A model generated the notes under the pieces. It made no database searches and was not told the origin of the DNA. It saw only the letters and a program-made list of their open reading frames with translations. Of a stretch of DNA of 64,000 nt, positions 55,872-64,000 are shown piece by piece. Within the stretch, counting starts at the first letter, position 1. Every line of letters begins with the position of its first letter. The DNA is from Streptomyces sp. NRRL S-244 (GTDB lineage Bacteria; Actinomycetota; Actinomycetes; Streptomycetales; Streptomycetaceae): NCBI RefSeq assembly GCF_000717915.1, contig NZ_JOCX01000016.1:62001-126000 (forward strand), read 5' to 3'. A program made the position numbers and the translations under genes.

Positions 55872-58652
55872 TTACTTCGGGCCGAAGGTGAGGACGAGCT
55901 GCGGAGCGGCGTCCGCTGCCGTCGACTCCATGGACCAGATCCACAGCGGGTCGGTGCCCGTGCTCGTCAGGGCCAGGCTGTAGCCGGTGCCCAGCACCGG
56001 GGTGAGCGCGGCGGTGTCCAGCGCGGTGCTCTGGATCGCCGAGCCGTCCGGCACGCTCGCGAACGAGCCGAGCTCGGTGGTGCCGAGGGCGGGCTTGGTG
56101 TTGAACGTCGTGCTCGCACCGCTCCAGGTGCCGGTGACCGGGACCACGGAGATCTTGTCGGCCGTGCCGGCGTTCGCCTGCGTCGACGTCTTGATCTGGA
56201 GCGAGGCGGACTTCAGCACCTGACCGGCCGGCGCGGCCGGCAGGTTGAAGCGCAGGTACGTCTCGTACGCCGACGTGCCGCGGACGGCCAGCGAGGTGGT
56301 CGCGCCGTTGGCGGCGCTCGGGGCGCCCTGGTTCACGTAGGTGTCCTCGGTCGCGGAGACCTTGGAGACCGAGTCGGACGGCGCCTTGGCCAGGTCGTAG
56401 TGGTTCTTGGCCTGGGCCGCGGTGAGCGCCTTCGGGTAGACGGCCGTCTCGTCGATCTGGCCGGCGAAGAAGTTGCTCGTCGGCTTGGTCGGCCAGCCGC
56501 CGAGGTTGTCGCCGCCGACGTGCCAGAAGCCCTCGTACGAGACCGAGCTGGTGACGTTGTTCAGCGTGCCCTTGCTCTGGCCGTCGACGATCAGCTCCAT
56601 GCCGCCGGCGCCGAGGGTGCCGACGACGTGGTGCCACTTGTTGTCGTTGTACGTGTCGAACAGGCCGGTGGTGATGGTGCGGGCCGAGCCGTTGCTGACG
56701 CCGAAGACCAGACGACCGGTGTTGGTCATGTAGATCTGCTTGTCGTACGAGCCGCTGGTGCGGTCGGTGTTGTTGCCGAAGCCGATCAGCTTGCCGCCGC
56801 GCGTGGTGCCGGTCTTGAACCAGGTCTCGACCGAGAAAGCGCTGCCCACCGTCTGACGGTGGTCGCTGTACACCTGCTGGCTGGTGCCGTTGAAGCCCAT
56901 CGCCGTGCTGGCGCCGCTGATGGCGCCGGGCGTCTGGCGCAGGGCCGGGGCGTTGAGCTGCACGCCGCTGGTGTTGCCGGCGACCGAGGAGTCGGCGACG
57001 TACGGGCTGACGGTGTCGTCGTAGCGCCAGTACAGGCCGGCGCCGTCGGCGCGGACCTGGTTCGGGTACGACTGGACCGAGCTGGGGACCGTGACCGCGG
57101 CGTTGGCCGACAGGGCGCTGGTGTTGCCCGCGGCGTCGGTGGCCGTCACGCGGTAGGTGTACGACTGGCCGGCCTTGACCGTGGTGTCGGTCCAGGAGGC
57201 CTGCGGACGCTGCCACTCCAGGGACTCGGCGGCGACGGTGGCGATGGGGCTGGACGAGCCGTTGCGGTAGATCCGGTACGTCAGCTTGCTGTCGTCGGCG
57301 TCGTAGCTGGTGCGCCAGCGGACCTGGGCCTCACCGGGCTTGACGCTGCCGGCGCTCGCGACCGGGGTGGTCGGGGCGCCGACGTCGCCGGTGGAGGCGA
57401 AGCGGGTGAGCGCCTGCTGCGGCTTGCCGTTGATGGCGGTGAACTCACCGCCGGCCCACATGTACTTGACGTCGTTCTTCTCGGCGATGGTCATGGCGCG
57501 CGGGCCGATGCCCTCGCCGATGCCGTCGTTGGCGGTGGGGTGCCAGCCGAGCTTGCGCGGGCTGCGCACGAAGCCGTCCACGGGCGCGGGGGCGGCGCCT
57601 TCGTAGTTGGTCAGCTGCGCGTTGAAGAAGTTCCGCTTGCCGTCGGGGAACTGGCCCTCCAGCGAGCAGTCGTGCGCGTGCGAGGAGCTGTAGAGCACTC
57701 CGTCGTACGGCAGGACGGCCTGGGTCGCGCCGAGGCAGCGGTCGCGCCACTTCTCGCTGAAGTCGCTGAGGTTCAGGCCGATGCGGCCGTCGAAGACGCC
57801 GCCGCCGGAGCCCTCGTTGCCGGTGTAGAAGCCGGTCGAGTCGGTGGCGATGTCCTTGACCACGGAGTTCGACGGGATGTTGCTGTACGTCTTGGTGACC
57901 GCGCCGGTGGTGGCGTTCACGACGGCCAGGGCGTGCGTGCTCTTGCCGTTGATGTCGAAGAAGTCACCGCCCAGCAGGACGTTCTTGCCGTCCGGGGTGA
58001 CCTCGACCGCGCGGCCGGGTTCGTCGGCGTTGGCGGTGAAGGGCTTGAGGGCGCCGGAGCCGGCGTCCACGGCGGCGAACCGCTCGCGGGTCTGGCCCTC
58101 GACGGTGCCGAAGTCGCCGGCCGCGTAGACGGTGTCGTCGGAGACGGCGAGTCCGCGCACGGTGGCGGGGAAGCCCGGGTGGAAGGCGGCCTTGGGGGTG
58201 CAGGTCGCGATGTCGATCGCGGCCAGGCTGGAGACCGGGGTGCCGTTGACGGCGCCGAAGTAGCCGCCCGCGTACAGGGTCTTCTTGTCCTTGGAGACCT
58301 CGAGGGCGCGCACGGTGGCGCTGCCGTCACCGATGGTGAAGGCGAGCTTGCACGAGGTCGGGTTGCCCGTCGCGGCGTCGAGCGCCACGAAGTTGACCGC
58401 TTCCTGCTCGGCACCGCTGGCGCCGTCGGGCGGGCGGACGGCGGAGAAGGTGCCGCCGGCGAAGACGGTGCCGTTCGCCTCGGCCATCGCAAAGACGACG
58501 CCGTTGGGCTGCCAGGTGGGCAGTTCGTCGGCGGTGAATGCCACGGGAGGCGTGATGGCGGACGCCTCGGGCATCAGCACCAGACCTATGCCGGTGCCGG
58601 CGCCGGCCAGTGACAGGACGAGGGCAGCAGTCAGCCCTCTGGATCTACGCAT
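55872..58652 (-). CDS. Large secreted beta-propeller, FN3, LamG and DNRLRE-type protein
   Basis: 926 residues. Signal peptide to about residue 30 (RRSRGLTAALVLSLAGAG). Order: Kelch/PQQ-like propeller (about 35-420, repeats such as YAGGYFGAVNGTPVSSLAAID and AAGDFGTVEGQTRERFAAVD); one fibronectin-III domain (about 450-545); LamG/concanavalin-like domain (about 560-755: FSVETWFKTGTTRGGKLIGFG, WHHVVGTLGAGGMELIVDG); a DNRLRE/CBM96-like beta-sandwich (about 775-926: TEDTYVNQGAPSAANG, YLRFNLPAA). Domain set points to a carbohydrate-binding or scaffold protein at the hyphal surface; no obvious enzyme site. ATG at 58652. In the EPS locus, it could bind the polymer. Confidence 0.85.
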   Translation of the reverse strand: MRRSRGLTAALVLSLAGAGTGIGLVLMPEASAITPPVAFTADELPTWQPNGVVFAMAEANGTVFAGGTFSAVRPPDGASGAEQEAVNFVALDAATGNPTSCKLAFTIGDGSATVRALEVSKDKKTLYAGGYFGAVNGTPVSSLAAIDIATCTPKAAFHPGFPATVRGLAVSDDTVYAAGDFGTVEGQTRERFAAVDAGSGALKPFTANADEPGRAVEVTPDGKNVLLGGDFFDINGKSTHALAVVNATTGAVTKTYSNIPSNSVVKDIATDSTGFYTGNEGSGGGVFDGRIGLNLSDFSEKWRDRCLGATQAVLPYDGVLYSSSHAHDCSLEGQFPDGKRNFFNAQLTNYEGAAPAPVDGFVRSPRKLGWHPTANDGIGEGIGPRAMTIAEKNDVKYMWAGGEFTAINGKPQQALTRFASTGDVGAPTTPVASAGSVKPGEAQVRWRTSYDADDSKLTYRIYRNGSSSPIATVAAESLEWQRPQASWTDTTVKAGQSYTYRVTATDAAGNTSALSANAAVTVPSSVQSYPNQVRADGAGLYWRYDDTVSPYVADSSVAGNTSGVQLNAPALRQTPGAISGASTAMGFNGTSQQVYSDHRQTVGSAFSVETWFKTGTTRGGKLIGFGNNTDRTSGSYDKQIYMTNTGRLVFGVSNGSARTITTGLFDTYNDNKWHHVVGTLGAGGMELIVDGQSKGTLNNVTSSVSYEGFWHVGGDNLGGWPTKPTSNFFAGQIDETAVYPKALTAAQAKNHYDLAKAPSDSVSKVSATEDTYVNQGAPSAANGATTSLAVRGTSAYETYLRFNLPAAPAGQVLKSASLQIKTSTQANAGTADKISVVPVTGTWSGASTTFNTKPALGTTELGSFASVPDGSAIQSTALDTAALTPVLGTGYSLALTSTGTDPLWIWSMESTAADAAPQLVLTFGPK

Positions 58653-58897
58653 GAGCCCCCCAGGGCAATCGCCCGGTTTGATGGCTGGAACTATCCGAAC
58701 AGCCATATGTACTGGCGCAGACTAGGGCTCCTGCGGGGACCCGGTCATCTCCCTTGACCCATTGCATACCAACTTGGAATGAACGGCTCAGGTTGGAGGG
58801 CGCACAACGGACATACGACGGGTTTGCCCCGGCCACACCCACCGATACCAGTGGAGATGACCGGGACACGGCAAATCGTAGGGGAAATATAAGGCCT

Positions 58898-59911
58898 TCA
58901 GCGGTCGATGCGGACCGTCGCGCCCGCCAGCTGGTCCTCGACCTGCCTGATGTCGGCATCGACCATGATCTGCGCCAGCTCGGCCACGAGGACCGTCGGC
59001 TTCCAGCCAAGCAGTTCGTTGGCCTTGGAGGCGTCGCCGATGAGGGCGTCGACCTCGCTCGGGCGCTCGTACTTCGGGTCGTAGCGCACGTGCTCGGCCC
59101 AGTCGAGGCCCGCGTGGGCGAAGGAGGACTCGACGAACTCGCGGACCGTGGCGGCCACGCCCGTGGCGACGACGTAGTCGGTCGGCTCGTCCTGCTGGAG
59201 CATCCGCCACATGGCGTCCACGTACTCGGGGGCGTAGCCCCAGTCGCGGACCGCGTCGAGGTTGCCCAGGTAGAGGTGCTCCTGGAGGCCGGCCTTGATC
59301 CGGGCCACCGCGCGGGTGATCTTGCGGGTCACGAAGGTCTCGCCGCGGCGCGGGGACTCGTGGTTGAAGAGGATCCCGTTGACGGCGAACATGTCGTACG
59401 CCTCGCGGTAGTTCACCGTGGTCCAGTACGCGAACACCTTCGCCGCGCCGTACGGGCTGCGCGGGTGGAACGGGGTCTTCTCGTTCTGCGGGGGCGGGGT
59501 GGCCCCGAACATCTCCGAGGACGAGGCCTGGTAGATGCGGGTGTCCACACCGCTGGCCCGGATCGCCTCCAGGAGGCGCAGGGCGCCGAGGCCGGTCACG
59601 TCCCCGGTGTAGAGGGGGGCGTCGAAGGAGACCCGCACGTGCGACTGGGCGCCGAGGTTGTAGACCTCGTCGGGCCGGATCTCGCGGAGCAGGTTCACGA
59701 GCGCGACGCCGTCGGAGAGGTCGGCGTGGTGCAGGACGAAGGACCGGTTCGCGGTCTGCGGGTCCTGGTAGATGTGGTCGATCCGCTCGGTGTTGAAGCT
59801 GGAGGACCGCCGCACCAGGCCGTGCACCGTGTAGCCCTTGGAGAGCAGCAGCTCGGAGAGGTACGAGCCGTCCTGCCCGGTGACGCCGGTTATGAGTGCG
59901 GTCTTGCCCAT
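58898..59911 (-). CDS. gmd: GDP-mannose 4,6-dehydratase
   Basis: 337-residue extended SDR enzyme converting GDP-D-mannose to GDP-4-keto-6-deoxymannose. [14 protein letters not shown] (NADP motif), [20 protein letters not shown] (Thr/Ser-Glu of the active site), SPYGAAK (Tyr/Lys), [16 protein letters not shown] and [16 protein letters not shown] at 59911. Divergent (206 nt) from fcl, which performs the next step. Confidence 0.97.
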   Translation of the reverse strand: MGKTALITGVTGQDGSYLSELLLSKGYTVHGLVRRSSSFNTERIDHIYQDPQTANRSFVLHHADLSDGVALVNLLREIRPDEVYNLGAQSHVRVSFDAPLYTGDVTGLGALRLLEAIRASGVDTRIYQASSSEMFGATPPPQNEKTPFHPRSPYGAAKVFAYWTTVNYREAYDMFAVNGILFNHESPRRGETFVTRKITRAVARIKAGLQEHLYLGNLDAVRDWGYAPEYVDAMWRMLQQDEPTDYVVATGVAATVREFVESSFAHAGLDWAEHVRYDPKYERPSEVDALIGDASKANELLGWKPTVLVAELAQIMVDADIRQVEDQLAGATVRIDR

Positions 59912-60117
59912 CTGGGGTCCCCCTGGGGATCGTGTCGGTCTGTTCTGGTGAGCGGGGCCCCGCCCCAGCCGCCCCACCCGTACGAGGCTGGATGCGTACC
60001 GTACACGGCCCGCACCCGCCCCCTTCGCCCGGATTCCGCTCGCGGCGGCCGGGCGGCCCCGTCCGGCGGCCGGACCTCGTCCGCACCCCGCGGCGGCGGA
60101 CTGGCATCATCGGCGGT

Positions 60118-61062
60118 ATGACAAGTTCGCTGCCGCTCCTGCCCCCGAACGCCCGCGTCTTCGTCGCGGGCCACCGCGGCCTCGTGGGCTCCGCGGTCGC
60201 CCGCCGGCTCACCGCCGACGGCCACGAGGTGCTCACCCGGGGCCGCGCCGACCTCGACCTGCGCGACGCCGCCGCCACGGAGGCGTACCTGAAGGACGTC
60301 CGCCCCGACGCCGTCGTGCTGGCGGCGGCCAAGGTCGGCGGGATCATGGCCAACAGCACCTACCCGGTGCAGTTCCTGGAGGACAACCTCAAGATCCAGC
60401 TCAGCGTCATCGGCGGCGCGCACGCCGCCGGGGTCGGCCGCCTGCTGTTCCTGGGCTCCTCCTGCATCTACCCGAAGCTGGCCCCGCAGCCCATCAGCGA
60501 GGACGCCCTGCTGACGGGCCCGCTGGAGCCGACGAACGAGGCGTACGCCCTGGCGAAGATCGCCGGGATCGTCCAGGTCCAGTCGTACCGCAAGCAGTAC
60601 GGGGCCTCGTACATCTCGGCGATGCCGACGAACCTCTACGGCCCGGGCGACAACTTCGACCTGGAGACCTCGCACGTGCTGCCCGCCCTGATCCGGCGCT
60701 TCCACGAGGCCGCAGCCGAGGGCCGCGAGGAGGTCACGCTGTGGGGCAGCGGCACCCCGCGCCGCGAGTTCCTGCACGTGGACGACCTGGCGGCCGCCTG
60801 CGCGGTGCTGCTGGGCAGCTACGACGGGGACGAGCCGGTCAACATCGGCTGCGGCGAGGACCTCACCATCAAGGCCCTCGCCGAGACCGTCGCCGAGGTG
60901 ACCGGCTTCCGCGGCCGGCTCGCCTGGGACACGTCCAAGCCGGACGGCACGCCGCGCAAGCTCCTCGACGTCACCCGCCTGACCTCGCTGGGCTGGAAGC
61001 CGGAGATCGGGCTGCGGGACGGCATCGCCGCCACCTACCGGTGGTGGCGCGAGCAGGGCTGA
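60118..61062 (+). CDS. fcl: GDP-L-fucose synthase
   Basis: 314-residue SDR epimerase/reductase: GDP-4-keto-6-deoxymannose to GDP-L-fucose with NADPH. FVAGHRGLVGSAV, AAKVGGIMANSTYPVQFLEDNL, LGSSCIYPK (catalytic Ser, Cys), EAYALAKIAG (Tyr/Lys), TNLYGPGDNFDLETSHVLPALIRRFHEA in parts. ATG at 60118. Divergent from gmd. Confidence 0.97.
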   Translation: MTSSLPLLPPNARVFVAGHRGLVGSAVARRLTADGHEVLTRGRADLDLRDAAATEAYLKDVRPDAVVLAAAKVGGIMANSTYPVQFLEDNLKIQLSVIGGAHAAGVGRLLFLGSSCIYPKLAPQPISEDALLTGPLEPTNEAYALAKIAGIVQVQSYRKQYGASYISAMPTNLYGPGDNFDLETSHVLPALIRRFHEAAAEGREEVTLWGSGTPRREFLHVDDLAAACAVLLGSYDGDEPVNIGCGEDLTIKALAETVAEVTGFRGRLAWDTSKPDGTPRKLLDVTRLTSLGWKPEIGLRDGIAATYRWWREQG

Positions 61063-61088
61063 GCGCACGCGCCGGGCACCTCCTCGTA

Positions 61089-62576
61089 CTAGTACGCTCC
61101 GCGGCCGTCGACGACGGCGCGGAGGGTACGGCCCATGACGTCGACGTCGCTGGTGAACGACCAGTTGTCGACGTACTGCAGGTCGAGCTGGATCGTCTCG
61201 TCCCAGGAGAGGTCCGAGCGTCCGCTGATCTGCCACAGCCCGGTCATGCCCGGCCGCACGGTGAGCCGGCGCAGTTCGACGTCGTCGTACTGGGCCACCT
61301 CCTCCGGCAGCGGCGGGCGCGGGCCGACCAGTGACATGTGCCCGCTGAGCACGTTGAACAGCTGGGGCAGTTCGTCCATGGAGGTGCGGCGCAGCAGCCG
61401 GCCCACCCGGGTCACCCGGGGGTCGCGGCGGATCTTGAACATCAGGCCGTCGTTCTCGTTGGCCCCGGACAGCTCGTTCTTCAGCCGGTCCGCGTCCACG
61501 ACCATGGTGCGGAACTTCCACATGACGAACGGGACCCCGTCGCGCCCGATGCGCCGCTGGCGGTAGAACGCCGGGCCGCGCGAGCCGAGCCGTATGGCCA
61601 GGACGATGCCGAGGAAGACCGGCGAGAGCAGCAGCAGCCCGACGGCCGCCCCGGTCCGGTCGAGGACCGACTTGAGCAGGGTCTGCATGCCCCGGCCCAC
61701 CGGCGGCGCCACCCGCAGGACGGCGAGGCCGCCCGCGGACAGGGTCTCCAGCCGCTTGACGGAGACCTCCACGAGCCCCGGGAAGACGGCGAGTTCCAGC
61801 CCCGCGTCGTGCAGCGCCCAGGCGACCTTGCGCAGCCGCTCCCCCGCGATCCGCGCGCCCGGGGCGACCAGGACGAGGTCGGCGTGGTGGCTGCGGACGG
61901 CGCCGAGCACGGCGGCGGAGTCCGCGTTCGGGGCCTCGGGCACGCTCTCTTCGAGCCGGGCCGCGACGGGCACCCCGCCTTCGAGCGGGCCGGCTCCGAC
62001 CGGCACCACGCCGACGACCACGTAGGGGTGGTCGGTGCGCGCGGCCAGGTGTTCGATGACGGCCCCGGCCGCGCCGGGTTCGCCGACCACCAGGACCCGG
62101 CTGACGGCGTGCGCCTCGCGGCGGGCCGCCGAGAGGTGGCGGTAGGTCAGCTTGTGGCAGGCGACGGTGACGAGGAGGGCGGGCAGCAGGGCGCCGAGCG
62201 CGGACAGCCGCGGGGTGCTCTCGCCGGTCACCACGCGGGCCACGGCCAGGACGCCGATCAGAATCAGCCAGTCATGGAGGACGGGCAGCACTCCGCGGGA
62301 TTCTCCCAGCGCGCGGGAGGCGTAGCGACGCCGTACCGCCTGCACCCCGGTCCAGGCGAGCGCGGCGCCGAGGGCGCAGTACACCGGCCGGACCTGCTGC
62401 GCCGCCTCGAAGACCAGCGCTACGGGTACCGCGGCGCCGAGGAAGTCGGCCGTGAGGGCAGCGGGCAGGTACCAGCGGGCCTTGTCGCCGATCCGCCTCG
62501 CCGGGGCGGCCGCGAGCCCCGCGGATGCAGCCGCCGCTCCGGCCAGTCTTTGCGCAGGAAAATGGACATGCCTCAT
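61089..62576 (-). CDS. Undecaprenyl-phosphate glycosylphosphotransferase (WcaJ-like, EPS initiation)
   Basis: 495 residues. Four to five spans, a central Rossmann-like CoA-binding-type domain (SRVLVVGEPGAAGAVIEHLA), and the bacterial sugar-transferase domain (about 295-495): FYRQRRIGRDGVPFVMWKFRTM, DELPQLFNVLSGHMSLVGPRPPLPEEV, RPGMTGLWQISGRSDLSWDE. Transfers the first sugar phosphate to the lipid carrier, so it starts the EPS unit. ATG at 62576 with AGGGGGG upstream. Confidence 0.94.
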   Translation of the reverse strand: MRHVHFPAQRLAGAAAASAGLAAAPARRIGDKARWYLPAALTADFLGAAVPVALVFEAAQQVRPVYCALGAALAWTGVQAVRRRYASRALGESRGVLPVLHDWLILIGVLAVARVVTGESTPRLSALGALLPALLVTVACHKLTYRHLSAARREAHAVSRVLVVGEPGAAGAVIEHLAARTDHPYVVVGVVPVGAGPLEGGVPVAARLEESVPEAPNADSAAVLGAVRSHHADLVLVAPGARIAGERLRKVAWALHDAGLELAVFPGLVEVSVKRLETLSAGGLAVLRVAPPVGRGMQTLLKSVLDRTGAAVGLLLLSPVFLGIVLAIRLGSRGPAFYRQRRIGRDGVPFVMWKFRTMVVDADRLKNELSGANENDGLMFKIRRDPRVTRVGRLLRRTSMDELPQLFNVLSGHMSLVGPRPPLPEEVAQYDDVELRRLTVRPGMTGLWQISGRSDLSWDETIQLDLQYVDNWSFTSDVDVMGRTLRAVVDGRGAY

Positions 62577-62957
62577 GGGCCCCCCTGGCACGTGGTCTAT
62601 GACAGTGGCGCGTGCCCGTGGCTTCCCCTGGCTCCGGACAACTGGCGCACCGGGAAACAGTACGACAAACGCCCGTACGACAAATGCCGATTGACCGAAC
62701 GAGACCTCTTGTTGCGCAAGTGTTAGCAACCGGTACCAACCGTTCCAGATATCGGAGCCCCCTTTCGCACGCGAAGGTGAATGGTTCGGATACCGGATAC
62801 GTCTCATCGGTCAACGAACCGTTTCCAGCCAACCTTTTGACGCGGCCCTGACATCGACGCCGGCAGCTGGCACTCTTCGATCCGTTCTTCGCACCAGCCT
62901 GCTCTGCCCGGAGGCCCACCCAGCCGTCCGGAACCCCCCTTGCAGAAGGAGTCTGCG
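62577..62957. other. Divergent regulatory region between EPS-initiation and M4 protease genes
   Basis: 381 nt without a gene. Holds a 14-bp direct repeat (62660-62688), inverted repeats around AACCGGTACCAACCG, a palindromic TTGCGCAA near 62715, and an A/T-richer patch, so it should contain promoters for both divergent genes. Confidence 0.55.
62660..62688. promoter_or_regulatory. Direct repeats upstream of the EPS-initiation gene
   Basis: GTACGACAAACGCC (62660-62673) and GTACGACAAATGCC (62675-62688), 15-bp period, one mismatch, 84-112 nt upstream of the WcaJ-like start. A response-regulator or repressor pair-site is plausible; unidentified. Confidence 0.45.
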
Positions 62958-64000
62958 TTGAGTCACACCCCCCACAGGCGTGCCACCGCGGCCGGCGCTC
63001 TCGTCGCCGCCGCCGCACTGCTTGCCGTCGGCATCCAGGCCGGCACCGCCAGCGCCGACGCCACCGCGTCGCAGGCACGCAACGCCGCTCAGCCCAACCC
63101 GGGCGCGGCCGCCGTCAATCTCAGCCCGTCCGAGCGTGCGACGCTCATAGCCGACGCCAACTCGACCACCGTCCAGGCTGCCAAGGCCCTCGGCCTCGGC
63201 GAGCAGGAGAAGCTGGTCGTACGCGACGTCGTCAAGGACGCCGACGGCACCACGCACACCACGTACGAGCGCACCTACGGCGGACTCCCCGTACTCGGCG
63301 GCGACCTGACGGTCCACGCCAAGGGCGGCGTCACCAAGAGCATCACCAAGGCGACCAACCACGAGATCAAGGTCGCGGACACCACCGCGACCGTGACCCC
63401 GGCCGGCGCCGAGGGCCAGGCCGTCTCCGCGGCGAACGCGGCGGGCTCCAAGGACGCCAAGGCGTCCAAGGGCGCCCGCAAGGTGATCTGGGCCGCCGAG
63501 GGCGCCCCGGTCCTCGCCTACGAGACCGTCGTCGGCGGCCTCCAGGACGACGGCACCCCGAGCGAGCTGCACGTGGTCACCGACGCCAAGACGGGCGCGA
63601 AGATCACCGAGTGGCAGGCCATCGAGACCGGCACCGGCAACACCATGTACAGCGGCCAGGTCACGATGGGCACCTCGCAGTCGGGCAGCAACTACACGCT
63701 GACCGACGCAGGGCGCGGCAACCACAAGACGTACGACCTCAACGGCGGCAGCTCCGGCACCGGCAGCCTCTTCACCAACACGACCGACGTGTGGGGCAAC
63801 GGCGCCGCGTCCAACCGCGCGACCGCCGGCGCCGACGCGCACTACGGCGCACAGCTGACGTGGGACTACTACAAGAACGTGCACGGCCGCAACGGCCTGC
63901 GCAACGACGGCGTGGCCCCGTACAGCCGGGTCCACTACGGCAACGCGTACGTGAACGCGTTCTGGGACGACTCCTGCTTCTGCATGACGTACGGCGACGG
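62958..64000 (+). CDS. Secreted M4 family metalloprotease (thermolysin-like), N-terminal part
   Basis: 347 codons visible; runs off the right edge. Signal peptide to about residue 34 (RRATAAGALVAAAALLAVGIQAGTASA in parts). FTP propeptide-like segment (LVVRDVVKDADGTTHTTYERTYGGLPVLGGDLTVH in parts), then PepSY-like ARKVIWAAEGAPVLAYETVVGG, and the beginning of the catalytic domain with TGNTMYSGQVTMGT and the ADAHYGAQLTWDYYKN(V)HGRNG segment; HExxH is beyond the window. Start TTG at 62958, preceded by AAGGAG. Probably activated outside the cell by removal of the propeptide. Confidence 0.93.
   Translation, partial: MSHTPHRRATAAGALVAAAALLAVGIQAGTASADATASQARNAAQPNPGAAAVNLSPSERATLIADANSTTVQAAKALGLGEQEKLVVRDVVKDADGTTHTTYERTYGGLPVLGGDLTVHAKGGVTKSITKATNHEIKVADTTATVTPAGAEGQAVSAANAAGSKDAKASKGARKVIWAAEGAPVLAYETVVGGLQDDGTPSELHVVTDAKTGAKITEWQAIETGTGNTMYSGQVTMGTSQSGSNYTLTDAGRGNHKTYDLNGGSSGTGSLFTNTTDVWGNGAASNRATAGADAHYGAQLTWDYYKNVHGRNGLRNDGVAPYSRVHYGNAYVNAFWDDSCFCMTYGD

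Noticed and set aside
55146..58613. Plus-strand open frame of 1155 codons
   Set aside because: Antisense shadow of the propeller/LamG gene; no domain motifs and biased composition.

Overview
The window reads as a chromosomal core segment of a Streptomyces or very close relative. G+C is very high with strong G/C bias at third codon positions. GTG and TTG starts and 4-base GTGA/ATGA stop-start overlaps are frequent. It also carries an SsgA-like cell-division protein, an AfsR-type regulator, a 70-residue EF-hand protein and SseB-type proteins. I saw no transposase, integrase, CRISPR array, tRNA, rRNA or prophage gene.

Layout. 1-9 kb: start of ligA, a MetE-like protein, SDR and DUF1330 proteins, a GlxA-type regulator divergent from a quinone-type oxidoreductase, then mnmA and a cysteine desulfurase (tRNA thiolation) around an opposite-strand amidase, and a thioesterase. 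9-16 kb: TRIC-type channel and a five-gene peptide/nickel ABC transporter operon in the unusual order permease - binding protein - permease - ATPase - ATPase. 16.4-18.8 kb: two SseB-type proteins and a P-loop protein. 19-24 kb: tandem glycine riboswitch, gcvT, gcvH, glyA and sdaA, a glycine to serine to pyruvate route. 24-30 kb: small secreted protein, SsgA-like protein, AMIN-like secreted protein, SGNH esterase and a large AfsR-like regulator. 30-33 kb: cobalamin riboswitch and cbiMNQO. 33-37.8 kb: PadR regulator, EF-hand protein, a beta-propeller lipoprotein coupled to a variant NodB-fold lipoprotein, a candidate 6C-like small RNA, an RsbW-type ATPase and an enoyl-CoA hydratase.

37.9-43.2 kb is a cell-wall island: three L,D-transpeptidases in 5.3 kb. 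The middle one is translationally coupled to a secreted choice-of-anchor-A/Cna-B adhesin-like protein that has no visible LPXTG or membrane anchor. This is the most interesting possible new system here: a surface protein with its own dedicated transpeptidase. 43.4-46.6 kb: glgX and a CDP-alcohol phosphatidyltransferase.

46.6-62.6 kb is best read as an exopolysaccharide locus of Wzx/Wzy type with a colanic-acid-like parts list: nucleotidyltransferase, WcaI-like glycosyltransferase, Wzz-like chain-length protein whose kinase domain has lost its Walker residues, flippase, polymerase, WcaF-like acetyltransferase, second glycosyltransferase, gmd and fcl (GDP-fucose supply), and a WcaJ-like initiating glycosylphosphotransferase. 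A large secreted propeller/LamG protein, a lipoprotein and a small DUF6458 protein sit inside it. The window ends in the pro-region and start of a secreted M4 metalloprotease.

All functions are inferred from reading the translated sequence and remembered family motifs; no database search was run.
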